DNA of 64,000 nucleotides from Massilia agilis (GTDB lineage: Bacteria; Pseudomonadota; Gammaproteobacteria; Burkholderiales; Burkholderiaceae_D), in assembly GCF_024756255.1 (NCBI RefSeq), contig NZ_JANUHB010000002.1, forward strand, positions 1,054,001-1,118,000, in the 5' to 3' direction. The stretch's first letter is position 1. Each line of letters opens with the position of its first letter. Position numbers and translations under genes: made by a program. Of the stretch, positions 26,393 through 36,895 are shown piece after piece. The notes beneath the pieces are model-generated. The model did no database searches and had not been told where the DNA came from. It worked only from the letters and a program-made list of their open reading frames with translations.

Positions 26393-27322
26393 TCAGTCCA
26401 GCTCGGCCAGCACCTTCAGGTGCGCTACAACGCTGCGGCCCAGCGCCGACAGGTTGTAGCCACCCTCCAGGCAGCTGACGATGCGCCCCTGCGCATGCTC
26501 CTTTGCCACCTGCATCACCTGGCGCGTGATCCACGCATAGTCCGCCTCCACCAGCGCCATGCCGCCCATGTCGTCGTCGCGGTGCGCGTCAAAGCCCGCC
26601 GAGATGAAGATCATTTGCGGACGGAACGCGTGCAGCGCCGGCAGCCACTGCTCCTGCACCACCTTGCGTACCGCCTCGCCGGTGCTACGCGCGGGCAACG
26701 GCACGTTGACGCAGGTGGGCGTGATCGGCTCGGGCTCGGTGTACGGATAGAACGGGTGCTCGAAGAAACTGGCCATCAGCACGCGTGGGTCGCCCTGGAA
26801 GGATTCGGCGGTGCCGTTGCCGTGGTGGACATCGAAATCGATGATGGCCACCCGCTCCAGCCCGCGCACGTCGAGCGCGTGGCGCACCGCGATGGCGACG
26901 TTGTTGAACAGGCAGAAGCCCATCGACACGCCCGGCCGCGCGTGGTGGCCCGGCGGGCGCACCGAGCAGAAGGCGTTGGCGATCTCGCGGTCGATCACCG
27001 CGTCGGTTGCCGCCACGGCAGCCCCGGCGGCACGCAGCGCGGCCTGGTAACTGTCGTGGCACAGCGCCGTGTCGGCGTCGATCGGGTAGTAGTTGCCGGG
27101 CGGCGGCGTGTGGTCGCGCACCATTGCGATGGCGTCATCGGTGTGGTTGCGGCGGATCGCCTCCAGGCTGGCCAGCGGCGCGCTGCGCTGCTCGAACAAG
27201 CCCTCCAGGCGCGCCAGGATGATCTGGTCGTCGATCGCCTGCAGGCGGCCCGGGCACTCCGGGTGCCAGTCTCCCATTTCGTGGCGCAGGCAGTCGGGGT
27301 GGCTGTAAATTGCTGTGCTCAT
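26393..27322 (-). CDS. Histone deacetylase family protein
   Basis: 309 residues. Arginase/deacetylase fold with the zinc-site motifs RPPGHHARPG, GFCLFNNVAIA, DFDVHHGNGT and SAGFDAHRDD, and the final LEGGYNLSALG. Bacterial class II members act on acetylpolyamines or other small acetyl amides rather than histones. ATG 27322 gives the usual N-terminus MSTAIYSHPDCLRHEMG with a GGGAGCGG ribosome site. Divergent from moxR. Confidence 0.93.
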   Translation of the reverse strand: MSTAIYSHPDCLRHEMGDWHPECPGRLQAIDDQIILARLEGLFEQRSAPLASLEAIRRNHTDDAIAMVRDHTPPPGNYYPIDADTALCHDSYQAALRAAGAAVAATDAVIDREIANAFCSVRPPGHHARPGVSMGFCLFNNVAIAVRHALDVRGLERVAIIDFDVHHGNGTAESFQGDPRVLMASFFEHPFYPYTEPEPITPTCVNVPLPARSTGEAVRKVVQEQWLPALHAFRPQMIFISAGFDAHRDDDMGGMALVEADYAWITRQVMQVAKEHAQGRIVSCLEGGYNLSALGRSVVAHLKVLAELD

Positions 27323-27500
27323 CGTGTGGTGCCGCTCCCCGTGCTGATCCATGTGCACGGGAACAACGGTTCTCGCATAGAATCTGTCGGAACGGGCATG
27401 ACAGAAAGGCTAAAAATATTGCTACCAGCAGTAATCTACCATGCCGCATCCTGCCCTGGCACATTGGCCGCAGCCCACTTTGGATCGACGGAATCGATAC

Positions 27501-28421
<921 letters not shown>

Positions 28422-28428
28422 AGCCCCC

Positions 28429-29412
28429 ATGACGGCCGAAACCTGGCTACGCAAGAAGGCCGGCGCCTGGGCCGCCCGCACGACCAGCCGCGACGCCGGC
28501 GAAGTATTCCTCGGCCAGCGCCGCGTGTACATCGTGCCCACCGGCGCCGGTGTCGGCTTTGCCGCGCTGTTGCTGGTGCTGTTGATCGGCTCGATCAACT
28601 ACAGCCTGGGCCTGGGCTTTGCGCTCACCTTCACCGCCGGCGCGTGCGCGCTGGTGGACATGATCTCCACCTGGCGCAACCTGGCGCACCTGCACCTGGC
28701 CGCCGGCCGCGCGCCCAGCGTGTTCGCGGGCGAGGAGGCGCAGTTCGAGCTGCTGCTGGTGAACCGCACCGGGCGCGAGCGCTACGCGATCGGCGTCGAA
28801 TTTGACGGCAGCGGCACGGCCGCGCACATGGCCGACGTGCCGGCACGCGGCACCGCCCGTGTGACCCTGGCCATGCCGACCGAGCGGCGCGGCTGGCTGC
28901 GTTCGCCGCGGGTGCGGCTGTCCACCCGCTTTCCGCTCGGGCTGTTCCGCGCCTGGTGCTACTGGCAGCCGGAGCTCAAGGCGCTGGTCTACCCCGCCCC
29001 GGAGGCCGTTGCGCCGCCGCTGCCGACCTCCGGTGCCGGGCGCGGCGAAGGACCGGGCCGCAGCGGCGAGGACGACTTCGCCGGCGTGCGCAGCTACCAG
29101 GCCGGCGACCCGCTGCGGCGCCTGGCCTGGCGCCAGATCGCGCGGCTCGACCAGGAACTGGGCGGGCAGCTCGCCACCAAGCATTTCGAGGGCGGCGCGG
29201 CCGAACAGCTGGTGATCGACTTTGCGCTGCTGGCGCCCCAGCTCGACCTGGAACTGCGCCTGTCGCGCATGGCGCGCTGGGTGCTGGATGCCGAACAGCG
29301 CGCCCTGCCCTATGCCTTCCACCTCGGCGCCGAGCAATTCGACGCGGCGCTCGGCGCGGCCCACCAGGCGGCCTGCCTGCGCGCGCTGGCGCTGTTCGGG
29401 GGCGCGCGATGA
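28429..29412 (+). CDS. DUF58 domain-containing protein
   Basis: 327 residues. Two N-terminal membrane helices (GVGFAALLLVLLIGSINY and LGFALTFTAGACALV), then a beta-rich domain, then the DUF58 signature: EDDFAGVRSYQAGDPLRRLAWRQIARLDQEL. DUF58 proteins are standard partners of MoxR and of TgpA transglutaminases. It starts seven bases after moxR and its stop overlaps the next ATG. Confidence 0.92.
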   Translation: MTAETWLRKKAGAWAARTTSRDAGEVFLGQRRVYIVPTGAGVGFAALLLVLLIGSINYSLGLGFALTFTAGACALVDMISTWRNLAHLHLAAGRAPSVFAGEEAQFELLLVNRTGRERYAIGVEFDGSGTAAHMADVPARGTARVTLAMPTERRGWLRSPRVRLSTRFPLGLFRAWCYWQPELKALVYPAPEAVAPPLPTSGAGRGEGPGRSGEDDFAGVRSYQAGDPLRRLAWRQIARLDQELGGQLATKHFEGGAAEQLVIDFALLAPQLDLELRLSRMARWVLDAEQRALPYAFHLGAEQFDAALGAAHQAACLRALALFGGAR

Positions 29413-31409
29413 AGCTGCCGACGCTGGCCACGCCACTCCCGCGCGACAAGGCCGACACGCTGCTGCTCCTGCTCTCGGCCGTGCTGGTGCTGGCGCCGCA
29501 CACGCTGCACCTGCCGCTGTGGGTCACGCTGCTGTGCGCGGCCACGCTGGCCTGGCGCGCCGCGATCACGCTGCAGGGGCGGCGCATGCCGTCCTCGCTG
29601 CTCATGCTGCCGGTGGCCGCGCTGGCGATGGCCGGCGTCATGCACAGCTATCACACGCTGCTCGGGCGCGACGCCGGGGTCGCCATGCTGGTGCTGCTGG
29701 TCGCGTTCAAGACGCTCGAGATGCACGCCCGGCGCGACCTGTACGTGGTGGTGTTCCTGTGCTTTTTCCTGGTGCTGACGAACTTCTTTTATTCGCAGGC
29801 GATCGGCACCGCGCTGATGATGATCGCGTCGGTGGTGGCGCTGCTGACCACCCAGCTGTCGTTCCAGTTCACCGGCAAGGTGCCGCCGCTGTCGGCGCGG
29901 CTGCTGATGGGTGGACGCATGCTGGGCATGGCCGCGCCGCTGGCGCTCCTGCTGTTCGTGCTGTTCCCGCGCGTGCAGGGGCCGCTGTGGGGCATGCCGG
30001 GCGATGGCCATGCCAGCGGCCACGGCGGCCTGTCGGACCGCATGGCGCCGGGCCAGATCTCGCACCTGGCGCAGTCCGAGGACACGGCCTTCCGCGTCAA
30101 GTTCGACGGCCCCGTGCCGCAGCAGACGCAGCTTTACTGGCGCGGCCCGGTGCTGGGCGACTTCGACGGCCAGGCCTGGACCCGGGTGCGGCCGCGGCCG
30201 GCGGCGGCGCGGCCGCTCGCGCTGTCGGTGCGCGGGCGCCCGGTGCGCTACCAGGTCACGCTCGAGCCCTCCAGCGCGCGCTGGCTGTTCGCGCTCGAGA
30301 TGCCGGACCGCGTGCCCTCGCTCGATGGCAACCTCGCCTTCGTCAGCGCCGAATTCGAGCTGACCGCCGCCTACCCGCTCGAGCAGCGGGTGCGCTACGA
30401 ACTGTCCTCGTTCACCCAGTACAGCCTGCAGGCGGGAGAACAGGCCGGCAGGGACGGCCAGTGGCTGCTGCTGCCCTACGGGACCAACCCGCGCGCGCTG
30501 GCCGAAGGACAGGCGCTGCGCGCCGAACCCGATCCGCAACAGCGCGTGGCGACGGTGCTGCGCCGCTTCGCGCGCCAAAACTTCGTGTACACGCTCGACC
30601 CACCGCGGCTGGGCGCCGACTCGATCGACGAATTCCTGTACCAGACCCGCGCCGGCTTTTGCGAGCACTACGCCGGCGCGTTCGTGTTCCTGATGCGCGC
30701 GGCGGGCGTGCCGGCGCGCGTGGTGACCGGCTACCAGGGCGGCGAGATGAACCCGATCGACGGCTACCTGACGGTGCGCCAGTCCGACGCCCACGCGTGG
30801 GCCGAGGTTTGGCTGGCCGGGCGCGGCTGGGTGCGCGTGGACCCGACCGCAGCGGTGGCGCCGGAGCGCGTGCGCCGCAGCCTGGCACGGGCGCTGCCGC
30901 CGCCGCCCCCGTTCGGGATCGAGGGCCTGGGCCGCCTGATGCAGCTGGACGCCGGCGGCAGCAGCTGGCTGGCGCAGCTGCGCTACGCGGTGAGCGCGGT
31001 GAACAACGGCTGGAACCAGTGGGTCCTCAACTACACGCCCGAGCGCCAGCGCAGCCTGCTGCAAAACCTGCAATCGGGCCTGCTCGACTGGCGCACCGCA
31101 GGCGCGTTCGCGCTCGTGTGCGCGGCGCTGTTTTTCGGCGATCTGTGGCGCCGGCGCCGCCGCCTGGACCCGGTCGATGCGCTATACTCGGCGCTGTGCA
31201 AGCGGCTCGGCCAGCTGGGCCTTGCGCGCGCGATCGACGAAGGCCCCAGCGCCTTTGCCGGGCGCGTGGCCGCCTCCAGCCTGGCGCCCCGCTACCGGGC
31301 CGCCGCCGGCGAATTTTTGCGCCGCTACAGCGCCTTCCGCTACGGCCGCCATGCGGCCGACGCCAACCTCGCCCCGACACTCAAACGCCTACTCTCGCAG
31401 CTCAGATGA
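29409..31409 (+). CDS. TgpA-type membrane transglutaminase
   Basis: 666 residues. Five to six N-terminal membrane helices (about 20-200), then a periplasmic transglutaminase core with Cys in RAGFCEHYAGAF, His in SDAHAWAEVW and Asp in VRVDPTAAVAP, a last membrane helix (AGAFALVCAALFFGDLW) and a cytoplasmic DUF4129-like tail. The Pseudomonas aeruginosa relative TgpA is essential in that species. The ATG overlaps the DUF58 stop. Probably modifies envelope proteins or peptides. Confidence 0.93.
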   Translation: MKLPTLATPLPRDKADTLLLLLSAVLVLAPHTLHLPLWVTLLCAATLAWRAAITLQGRRMPSSLLMLPVAALAMAGVMHSYHTLLGRDAGVAMLVLLVAFKTLEMHARRDLYVVVFLCFFLVLTNFFYSQAIGTALMMIASVVALLTTQLSFQFTGKVPPLSARLLMGGRMLGMAAPLALLLFVLFPRVQGPLWGMPGDGHASGHGGLSDRMAPGQISHLAQSEDTAFRVKFDGPVPQQTQLYWRGPVLGDFDGQAWTRVRPRPAAARPLALSVRGRPVRYQVTLEPSSARWLFALEMPDRVPSLDGNLAFVSAEFELTAAYPLEQRVRYELSSFTQYSLQAGEQAGRDGQWLLLPYGTNPRALAEGQALRAEPDPQQRVATVLRRFARQNFVYTLDPPRLGADSIDEFLYQTRAGFCEHYAGAFVFLMRAAGVPARVVTGYQGGEMNPIDGYLTVRQSDAHAWAEVWLAGRGWVRVDPTAAVAPERVRRSLARALPPPPPFGIEGLGRLMQLDAGGSSWLAQLRYAVSAVNNGWNQWVLNYTPERQRSLLQNLQSGLLDWRTAGAFALVCAALFFGDLWRRRRRLDPVDALYSALCKRLGQLGLARAIDEGPSAFAGRVAASSLAPRYRAAAGEFLRRYSAFRYGRHAADANLAPTLKRLLSQLR

Positions 31410-32530
31410 AACCGAACGTCCCGCTTTGCCTCGCCCTGCTCGCCCTGGTGGCAACCAACGCGGGGGCGGTGGCAGAGGACAGCCGCGCGCACCCGCGCGC
31501 CAGCGCACACCACGCCCGCCACGCCAAGCCCGCCCCCGTGATCAAGAAGCCCGCCATCGACTACGAGGGCGAACAGGTCAATTTCAGTGACTGGCAAGCG
31601 GTGCGCGAGTTCGAAGACGAGATGGTGGCCCGGCACGGATTCGAGCGCGCCGGCCTGGACGCCCTGGTGCGCCAGATGCGCTATGTCGAATCGGCCGTCA
31701 CCCTGATCAAGCCGGCGCCGCCGGGCAAGCCGAAGAACTGGCACGCCTACCGCGAGCGCTTCATCGAGCCGATCCGCATCAACGCCGGGGTGCGCTTCTG
31801 GGACGAGAACGCCGACACGCTGGCGCGCGCCCAGGCCCAATACGGCGTGCCGGCCGAGATCCTGGTGGGCCTGTTGGGCATCGAAACCCTGTATGGCCGC
31901 GACACCGGGCGCTTTCGCGTGCTCGATGCGCTGGCCACGCTCGCTTTTGCCTATCCCGAGGCGCCCAACCGGGTCGAGCGCATGGCGTTCTTCCGCAGCG
32001 AGCTGGAAAACACGCTGCTGTTCGCGCGCGAGGCCGGGATCGACCCGCTGTCGCTGTCCGGCTCGTTCGCGGGGGCGGTGGGCATGCCCCAGTTCATGCC
32101 CGGCAATATCCTGAAGTACGGCGTGGACTTCGACGGCGACGGCCGCATCGACCTGCGCGGCTCGCCCGCCGACGCGATCGGCAGCGTGGCCAACTACCTG
32201 GCCCGCCACGGCTGGGACCGCAACGCGGGTGGTCCGCCGGCGATCCCGGTCGAGGTCTCGCCGAACCGCGCGTGGGAGGCCATGCTCGGCGGCCCGCTGG
32301 CGGCGCGCTACAAGCCTTCCGAGCTGGCCGCGGCCGGCGTCACCATGCAGCTTGCATTACCCGACGACCGACTGTATGGCCTCGTGGACCTGCAGAACGG
32401 CGCCGAGCCGACCGAGTACTGGGCGGCCAACGATAACTTCTTTGCTATTACAAACTACAATCGGAGTTTCTTCTACGCCATGTCCGTGATCGAGCTGGGA
32501 CGGGCCGTAAGGGTTGCCAGAGGCACATAA
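31406..32530 (+). CDS. mltB: Lytic murein transglycosylase B
   Basis: 374 residues. Signal peptide to about residue 22 (LLALVATNAGA), then a linker rich in Ala, His and Lys. The SLT-type catalytic domain has the catalytic Glu in GIETLYGRDTG and further MltB blocks FRSELENTLLFAREAG, SFAGAVGMPQFMPGN and the C-terminal AANDNFFAITNYNRS. No lipobox, so probably soluble in the periplasm. It cleaves peptidoglycan glycan strands. The ATG overlaps the TgpA stop, tying it to the MoxR cluster. Confidence 0.94.
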   Translation: MKPNVPLCLALLALVATNAGAVAEDSRAHPRASAHHARHAKPAPVIKKPAIDYEGEQVNFSDWQAVREFEDEMVARHGFERAGLDALVRQMRYVESAVTLIKPAPPGKPKNWHAYRERFIEPIRINAGVRFWDENADTLARAQAQYGVPAEILVGLLGIETLYGRDTGRFRVLDALATLAFAYPEAPNRVERMAFFRSELENTLLFAREAGIDPLSLSGSFAGAVGMPQFMPGNILKYGVDFDGDGRIDLRGSPADAIGSVANYLARHGWDRNAGGPPAIPVEVSPNRAWEAMLGGPLAARYKPSELAAAGVTMQLALPDDRLYGLVDLQNGAEPTEYWAANDNFFAITNYNRSFFYAMSVIELGRAVRVARGT

Positions 32531-32760
32531 CCGTTGCCGAGCCGGAAAGATTTGTAATGATTTGTAACGACAATGTTTCCTGCATAACTGAAATATCCGG
32601 CTTCCCGGTCACCGATACTACCGGGGAGTACCCATCCTTCGGCCAGAGCATTCTCTGGCGAAATTTCCCTCGCGCTCAGATACTCCCGCTTTTGTTGCCT
32701 CGAATGAATTAACTTTTTGAAACGTGCGGCGGTTTCAACGGGATTGCCATACACTTTCAT
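32473..32760 (-). CDS. Hypothetical protein in AT-rich pocket
   Basis: 95 codons, overlapping the mltB 3' end by 58 bases on the opposite strand. The product (MKVYGNPVETAARFKKLIHS, later EGWVLPGSIGDREAGYFSYAG) has a balanced composition unlike GC-rich antisense frames. No Shine-Dalgarno is visible before ATG 32760, and the upstream region is AT-rich. It may be a real acquired gene or chance; I recognise no family. Confidence 0.4.
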   Translation of the reverse strand: MKVYGNPVETAARFKKLIHSRQQKREYLSAREISPENALAEGWVLPGSIGDREAGYFSYAGNIVVTNHYKSFRLGNGYVPLATLTARPSSITDMA

Positions 32761-32988
32761 TTACAAAAAAAACAATTATTTTTTCGGTGACTTTGTGAGA
32801 GAATTGCATTGCGGCCATTGTTGCGCTAAGACAACGAGACGAGACGATGCTTCATTTTTTTCAACAGTAATCCGACGTTGAAAACCGGAAATTAGTTGTA
32901 CAATTGAATAGAACTCTTTCAAAAGTGTTACCGGAAGTCGAAACGCCGCCAGCGAGTTCCGCAACCCCAAAATAGGAATGAACGAATC

Positions 32989-33339
32989 ATGACAAACCAA
33001 GTCGGCATTGATATGAATAGCGATTCCGAGTCGGATGAGCTGCTGCAGTACAACCCCAACCGCCTGCTGGACACGCTGATCGAGAACCTGCGCCTGAAAA
33101 ACGACGCTGCCCTGTCGCGCGCACTGGAAGTGGCACCGCCGGTGATCTCGAAGATCCGCCACCACCGCCTGCCGGTCGGCGCATCGCTGCTGATCCGCAT
33201 GCACGAGGTCAGCGACCTGTCGATCCGCGACCTGCGCTACCTGATGGGCGACCGCCGCGCCAAGTTCCGCATCAGCGACAAGCAGTTCAAGCCGAAGGAA
33301 GGCGCCAAGCCGGCCACCGGCAACGACGAGCAGGTTTGA
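32989..33339 (+). CDS. Small HTH-like protein
   Basis: 116 residues. The core LLDTLIENLRLKNDAALSRA, then LEVAPPVISKIRHHRLPVGA, has the shape of a Cro/C1-type helix-turn-helix with a following RMHEVSDLSIRDLRYLMGD helix. The tail is basic (KQFKPKEGAKPATGND). ATG 32989 follows AGGAATGAACGAATC. A long AT-rich leader (about 230 bases) precedes it. Probably a DNA-binding protein; targets are unknown, and the family is not one I can name. Confidence 0.75.
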   Translation: MTNQVGIDMNSDSESDELLQYNPNRLLDTLIENLRLKNDAALSRALEVAPPVISKIRHHRLPVGASLLIRMHEVSDLSIRDLRYLMGDRRAKFRISDKQFKPKEGAKPATGNDEQV

Positions 33340-33429
33340 TCGCCGTGCGCGCCGCCCGGCGCCGCATGACGCGGCGCCATGCGGTGCGGGCGTTAAGACA
33401 TCCCGGCCGCCGGCCAGGATGATGATGGT

Positions 33430-34332
33430 TTAGGCAGGAAACACGCCGGTGGACAGATACCGGTCCCCGCGATCGCAGACGACGAACACGATCGTCGCGT
33501 TCTCCACGGTATGGGCGACCCGCAGTGCGACTTCGCACGCGCCCGCGGCCGAGATGCCGCAGAAAATCCCCTCTTCGGCCGCCAGGCGGCGCGCCATGTG
33601 CTCGGCGGCAGCCTGGCTGACGTTTTCCACCTGGTCCACACGCGACTTGTCGAAAATCTTGGGCAGGTAGGCTTCCGGCCACTTGCGGATACCGGGGATC
33701 GACGAGCCCTCTTCCGGCTGGGCGCCAATGATGCGCACCGCCTCGTTTTTCTCCTTCAAGAACTGCGACACGCCCATGATGGTGCCGGTGGTGCCCATGG
33801 CGGACACGAAGTGCGTGATGCGCCCGCCGGTATCGCGCCAGATTTCGGGGCCGGTGGTCTCGTAGTGGGCGCGCGGGTTGTCGAAGTTGGAGAACTGGTC
33901 GAGGATGACGCCCTGGCCGTCGCGCTGCATCTGCTCGGCCATGTCGCGCGCGTATTCCATGCCGCCGGTCTTGGGCGTGAGGATGATCTGCGCGCCGTAC
34001 GCGGCCATGCTCTGGCGGCGCTCGACCGACAGGTTATCGGGCATCAGCAGGATCATCTTGTAGCCGCGGATCGCCGCCGCCATGGCCAGCGCGATGCCGG
34101 TATTGCCGCTGGTCGCCTCGATCAGGGTGTCGCCCGGCTTGATCTGGCCGCGCTCCTCGGCGCCCCTGAGCATCGAGATCGCGGCGCGGTCCTTCACCGA
34201 GCCGGCCGGGTTGTTGCCCTCCAGCTTGCCCAGGATGACGTTGTTGCGTGCGGCGATCTCGGCGCCGGGCAGGCGCACCAGTTGCACCAGCGGGGTATTG
34301 CCGATCGTGTCTTCGATGGTCTTGTATGCCAT
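33430..34332 (-). CDS. cysM: Cysteine synthase B
   Basis: 300 residues. PLP-binding Lys47 in GNNPAGSVKDR, the TSGNTGIALAMAAA loop and the MGTTGTIMGVSQFLKE phosphate cleft. EEGSSIPGIRKWPEAYLP is the CysM-like C-terminal block. It makes cysteine from O-acetylserine and sulfide or thiosulfate. ATG 34332 with GAGAGCAAGC upstream gives MAYKTIEDTIGNTPLVQL, the normal start. Confidence 0.96.
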   Translation of the reverse strand: MAYKTIEDTIGNTPLVQLVRLPGAEIAARNNVILGKLEGNNPAGSVKDRAAISMLRGAEERGQIKPGDTLIEATSGNTGIALAMAAAIRGYKMILLMPDNLSVERRQSMAAYGAQIILTPKTGGMEYARDMAEQMQRDGQGVILDQFSNFDNPRAHYETTGPEIWRDTGGRITHFVSAMGTTGTIMGVSQFLKEKNEAVRIIGAQPEEGSSIPGIRKWPEAYLPKIFDKSRVDQVENVSQAAAEHMARRLAAEEGIFCGISAAGACEVALRVAHTVENATIVFVVCDRGDRYLSTGVFPA

Positions 34333-34443
34333 TGCTTGCTCTCTTTGCGTGTCTTGCGGGGTCTGCAAGAAGCCATTCTAATCCGAGACGCAAGATGGCG
34401 TATGAGAGGGGTCACGGCCGGTATGGATATACGCGGCCGTTTC

Positions 34444-34551
34444 GTAGGGTGGGCAGGTCCTCCTGCCCACGCGTTCAACGTCCGGATAAGCAGACGACGC
34501 GGTGACGCTGGCCACCGTTGAACGCGTGGGCGGGGGACCCGCCCACCCTAC
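34444..34551. repeat. Family A palindromic repeat, copy A4
   Basis: GTAGGGTGGGCAGG on the left with CCCACGCGTTCAACG; on the right GTTGAACGCGTGGGCGGG and CCCGCCCACCCTAC. The longest copy, with a 40-bp centre between the inverted halves. It lies between the M28 peptidase stop and cysM. Confidence 0.88.
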
Positions 34552-34554
34552 CGG

Positions 34555-35931
34555 TCAGCGCTTGGGCATCGGGTAGGTTGCCGGCGACACGTTGCCGTCC
34601 TTGTCCACCGCCTGCACGCCGAAGAAGTAGTTGTCCTTCGACAGCTTCAGGCTGGCCTCGGTGACGTTGCCGACGAACTTGGCGCCCTGCCAGAACGGCG
34701 CGGTGGTTTCGCGCCAGACGATGCGGTAGCCGGCCAGGTCCGGTTCCTTGTTCGGCTCCCACACCAGGGTGGTGTCGTTTTCCAGCTTGTCGGTGCGCGC
34801 GCCGACCTTCTGCGGCACGGCCGGGGCCAGCGCCAGCGAGGCCAGCGTGGCCGCGTTCACCTTGGCCACCTTGGCGATGTAGTTGTAGTCGTTGAACTCA
34901 GGCAGGTCGCCGTACACCTTGCCGTTCACGGTGCGCAGGTCCTGGTGCTGGTGGTCGAAATTCTCGTTCGGCTCGGTAAAGCGCACGGCCGCATAGCCAT
35001 TCGACAGGAACGGGCTGTGGTCGCCGCCGCGCAGGTAGCGGTCGGTACGATAGATGACGTTGACCTTGAAGCCCTTCACGTAACGCTCGCCCTGCTCCTT
35101 GATGTGGCGCGCGAGCTGGCGCGAGATGGTGTCGTTCTCGCCGCCGGTGGACACCAGCGTGCGCATCGCGTCGCTCATCTCCTTGGCAGGCGGCACGCCC
35201 TGTGCGAACAGGCGCACCTGGGTGTCGTCCTTGCGGCCGTCGTCGGCGTGCGAGCTGCCGATGATGTCGTTGTCCAGCATGCCGGCGATGTTCCAGCCGT
35301 TCTTCTTCGCTTCCGACGCGTAGTGGTTCGCGCCCAAGAGGCCCTGCTCTTCGCCCGCCACCGCCATGAACACCAGGGTCGCGTCGAAGTTGTGCTTGGC
35401 CATCACACAGGCCATTTCCATCACCGCGGCGGTGCCGGAAGCGTCGTCGTTGGCGCCCGGTGCGTCGTCGGTGAAGTTCATCACGTCGGTCACGCGCGAA
35501 TCGTAGTGGCCGCTCACCACGTACATGCGGTCCTTCGATTCGGCTTGCAGGCCCGGCAGGGTCGCGACCACGTTGACCAGCTCGGTCGGGCGCGAGATGC
35601 GCGGGCCGCCCTGGTCCATGTAGCTGTCGAACGCGACCTGCATGCGGGTGCCGGCGCCGCAACGCTCCAGCTCGCTCTTGATCCAGCGGCGCGCAGCACC
35701 AATGCCGCGCGTGTCCGAGGTCGTGTCGGACATCGTGTGGCGGGTGCCGAAGCTGACCAGCTTGCGCACGTAGGCTTCGATGCGCTTGGGCGAGATTTCG
35801 GAGACGATCTTGTCGATGTCGGCCTGATGGCGGGTGACGTCGGGCGCTTTGGCGTCGGCAGCGAATGCCGAACCGGTAGCGGCGGCGATCAGGCCGGCCA
35901 GCAGGGTCCTGGAAAGGCGGGCGTGGGGCAT
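34555..35931 (-). CDS. M28 family zinc aminopeptidase, exported
   Basis: 458 residues. Signal peptide to about residue 24 (AAATGSAFA). The M28 zinc motifs occur in order: SGHYDSR, DDAPGANDDASGTAAVME, AGEEQGLLGANHYA and DNDIIGSS, with a final His in FDHQHQD. A fibronectin-type III-like segment ends the protein (LVWEPNKEPDLAGYRIVWRE). It cleaves peptides outside the cytosol. Transcribed alone; its stop is three bases from repeat A4. Confidence 0.94.
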   Translation of the reverse strand: MPHARLSRTLLAGLIAAATGSAFAADAKAPDVTRHQADIDKIVSEISPKRIEAYVRKLVSFGTRHTMSDTTSDTRGIGAARRWIKSELERCGAGTRMQVAFDSYMDQGGPRISRPTELVNVVATLPGLQAESKDRMYVVSGHYDSRVTDVMNFTDDAPGANDDASGTAAVMEMACVMAKHNFDATLVFMAVAGEEQGLLGANHYASEAKKNGWNIAGMLDNDIIGSSHADDGRKDDTQVRLFAQGVPPAKEMSDAMRTLVSTGGENDTISRQLARHIKEQGERYVKGFKVNVIYRTDRYLRGGDHSPFLSNGYAAVRFTEPNENFDHQHQDLRTVNGKVYGDLPEFNDYNYIAKVAKVNAATLASLALAPAVPQKVGARTDKLENDTTLVWEPNKEPDLAGYRIVWRETTAPFWQGAKFVGNVTEASLKLSKDNYFFGVQAVDKDGNVSPATYPMPKR

Positions 35932-36146
35932 GAGTATCCTTGTTATCGTTGCGCTTCAATCAAGCCGCAATATCTTCTCATGCAAAATGGCAAGCTGGAT
36001 GTCATTACATGCAAAAAAACATATGTATGAATGACAAGATGGTGGGCCGCGGGATCAGGTGGCGGCCCTGGTGTTGCGGAAAGGTGGCGCGTCCGGCGCG
36101 AGGCCGGACGGCATGCGGCAGCAGCCGGGTGGCCGCCGCGCGGTGC

Positions 36147-36533
36147 TTACATGGCGGCCTTGGCGTCGGCCGGCTTCTTGGCTTCAGGCTTGGCGGGCTT
36201 GGCGGCCTTGTCGGTTTTCTCGGTCTTGGCGGTCTTGGTCTCGGTGGTCATCGGCGCCCCGTCTTTCGACTTGCCGTTCACCTGCAACCCGGCGGCGGAC
36301 AGCTTGGCGGCGTTCTTGTCGCCCACGCCCTTCACGCGCTTCTGGAAATCGGTCCAGTCCTTGAACTCGCCGCCCTTGGTGCGCTCGTCGATGATCTTCT
36401 TCGACATTGCCGGGCCCACGCCCTTGACCGAATCCAGCGCGGCGGCATCGGCCTTGTTGACGTCAACCTGGGCAAACGCGAAGCTCATCGTCGCGACCAG
36501 CGTTGCAACTGCCAGCATCAGTTTCTTGATCAT
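36147..36533 (-). CDS. comEA: ComEA-like helix-hairpin-helix protein
   Basis: 128 residues. Signal peptide to about residue 22 (ATMSFAFAQ), then one double HhH unit: VDVNKADAAALDSVKGVGPAMSKKI and WTDFQKRVKGVGDKNAAKLS. The tail is a low-complexity Lys/Ala/Pro stretch. ComEA proteins bind incoming DNA in the periplasm during natural transformation. ATG 36533 follows AGGGAGACAATCA. The Lys-rich tail is unusual for ComEA and could add charge for DNA or wall contact. Confidence 0.88.
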   Translation of the reverse strand: MIKKLMLAVATLVATMSFAFAQVDVNKADAAALDSVKGVGPAMSKKIIDERTKGGEFKDWTDFQKRVKGVGDKNAAKLSAAGLQVNGKSKDGAPMTTETKTAKTEKTDKAAKPAKPEAKKPADAKAAM

Positions 36534-36695
36534 TGATTGTCTCCCTGTCGGTAGCGGGACGGCGGGTGCCGGTCCACCGGTACTTAACGAGGCGGACACG
36601 AGCGGCGTTGACAGGGGTTTGCTTGAGCGGGCTCAAGCGGGGCGAAGGGTTTCCGCTGAGCATCACCAGCGCATTTCTCTTCGTTACCCTCAACC

Positions 36696-36872
36696 CGTCG
36701 TCCCGGCGCAGGCCGGGACCCATACACCGGTTGAGCAGTCGAAAGCCAGCGCCGCAGGCCCGTGACGCTCGGCATGGGTTCCGGCCTGCGCCGGGACGAC
36801 GGCGTTTTTGCTAACGTACCGCCGCAGGCCAGTCACGCTCAGCATGGGTCCCGGCCTGCGCAGGGGCGACGG
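36696..36872. repeat. Family B palindromic repeat, copy B1 (one and a half units)
   Basis: CGTCGTCCCGGCGCAGGCCG at the left and CGGCCTGCGCCGGGACGACG at about 36782-36801 form a full unit. A further half unit (CAGCATGGGTCCCGGCCTGC) ends at 36872. It lies within the 362-bp gap between rfaE1 and comEA; the rest of the gap holds the comEA leader and nothing else I can identify. Confidence 0.88.
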
Positions 36873-36895
36873 TATTCGGGCTACCGATCAAGCCG

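Noticed and set aside
29222..31405. In-frame extension upstream of mltB
   Set aside because: Shadow of TgpA in another frame; the signal peptide at 31406 marks the true start.
36463..36814. Short frames through repeat B1 giving MGPGLRRDD-type peptides
   Set aside because: The same peptide appears at every family B copy; it is translated repeat, not a gene.
36704..36872. CRISPR array
   Set aside because: Repeats are palindromic, few, and separated by genes; no regular spacers or cas genes.
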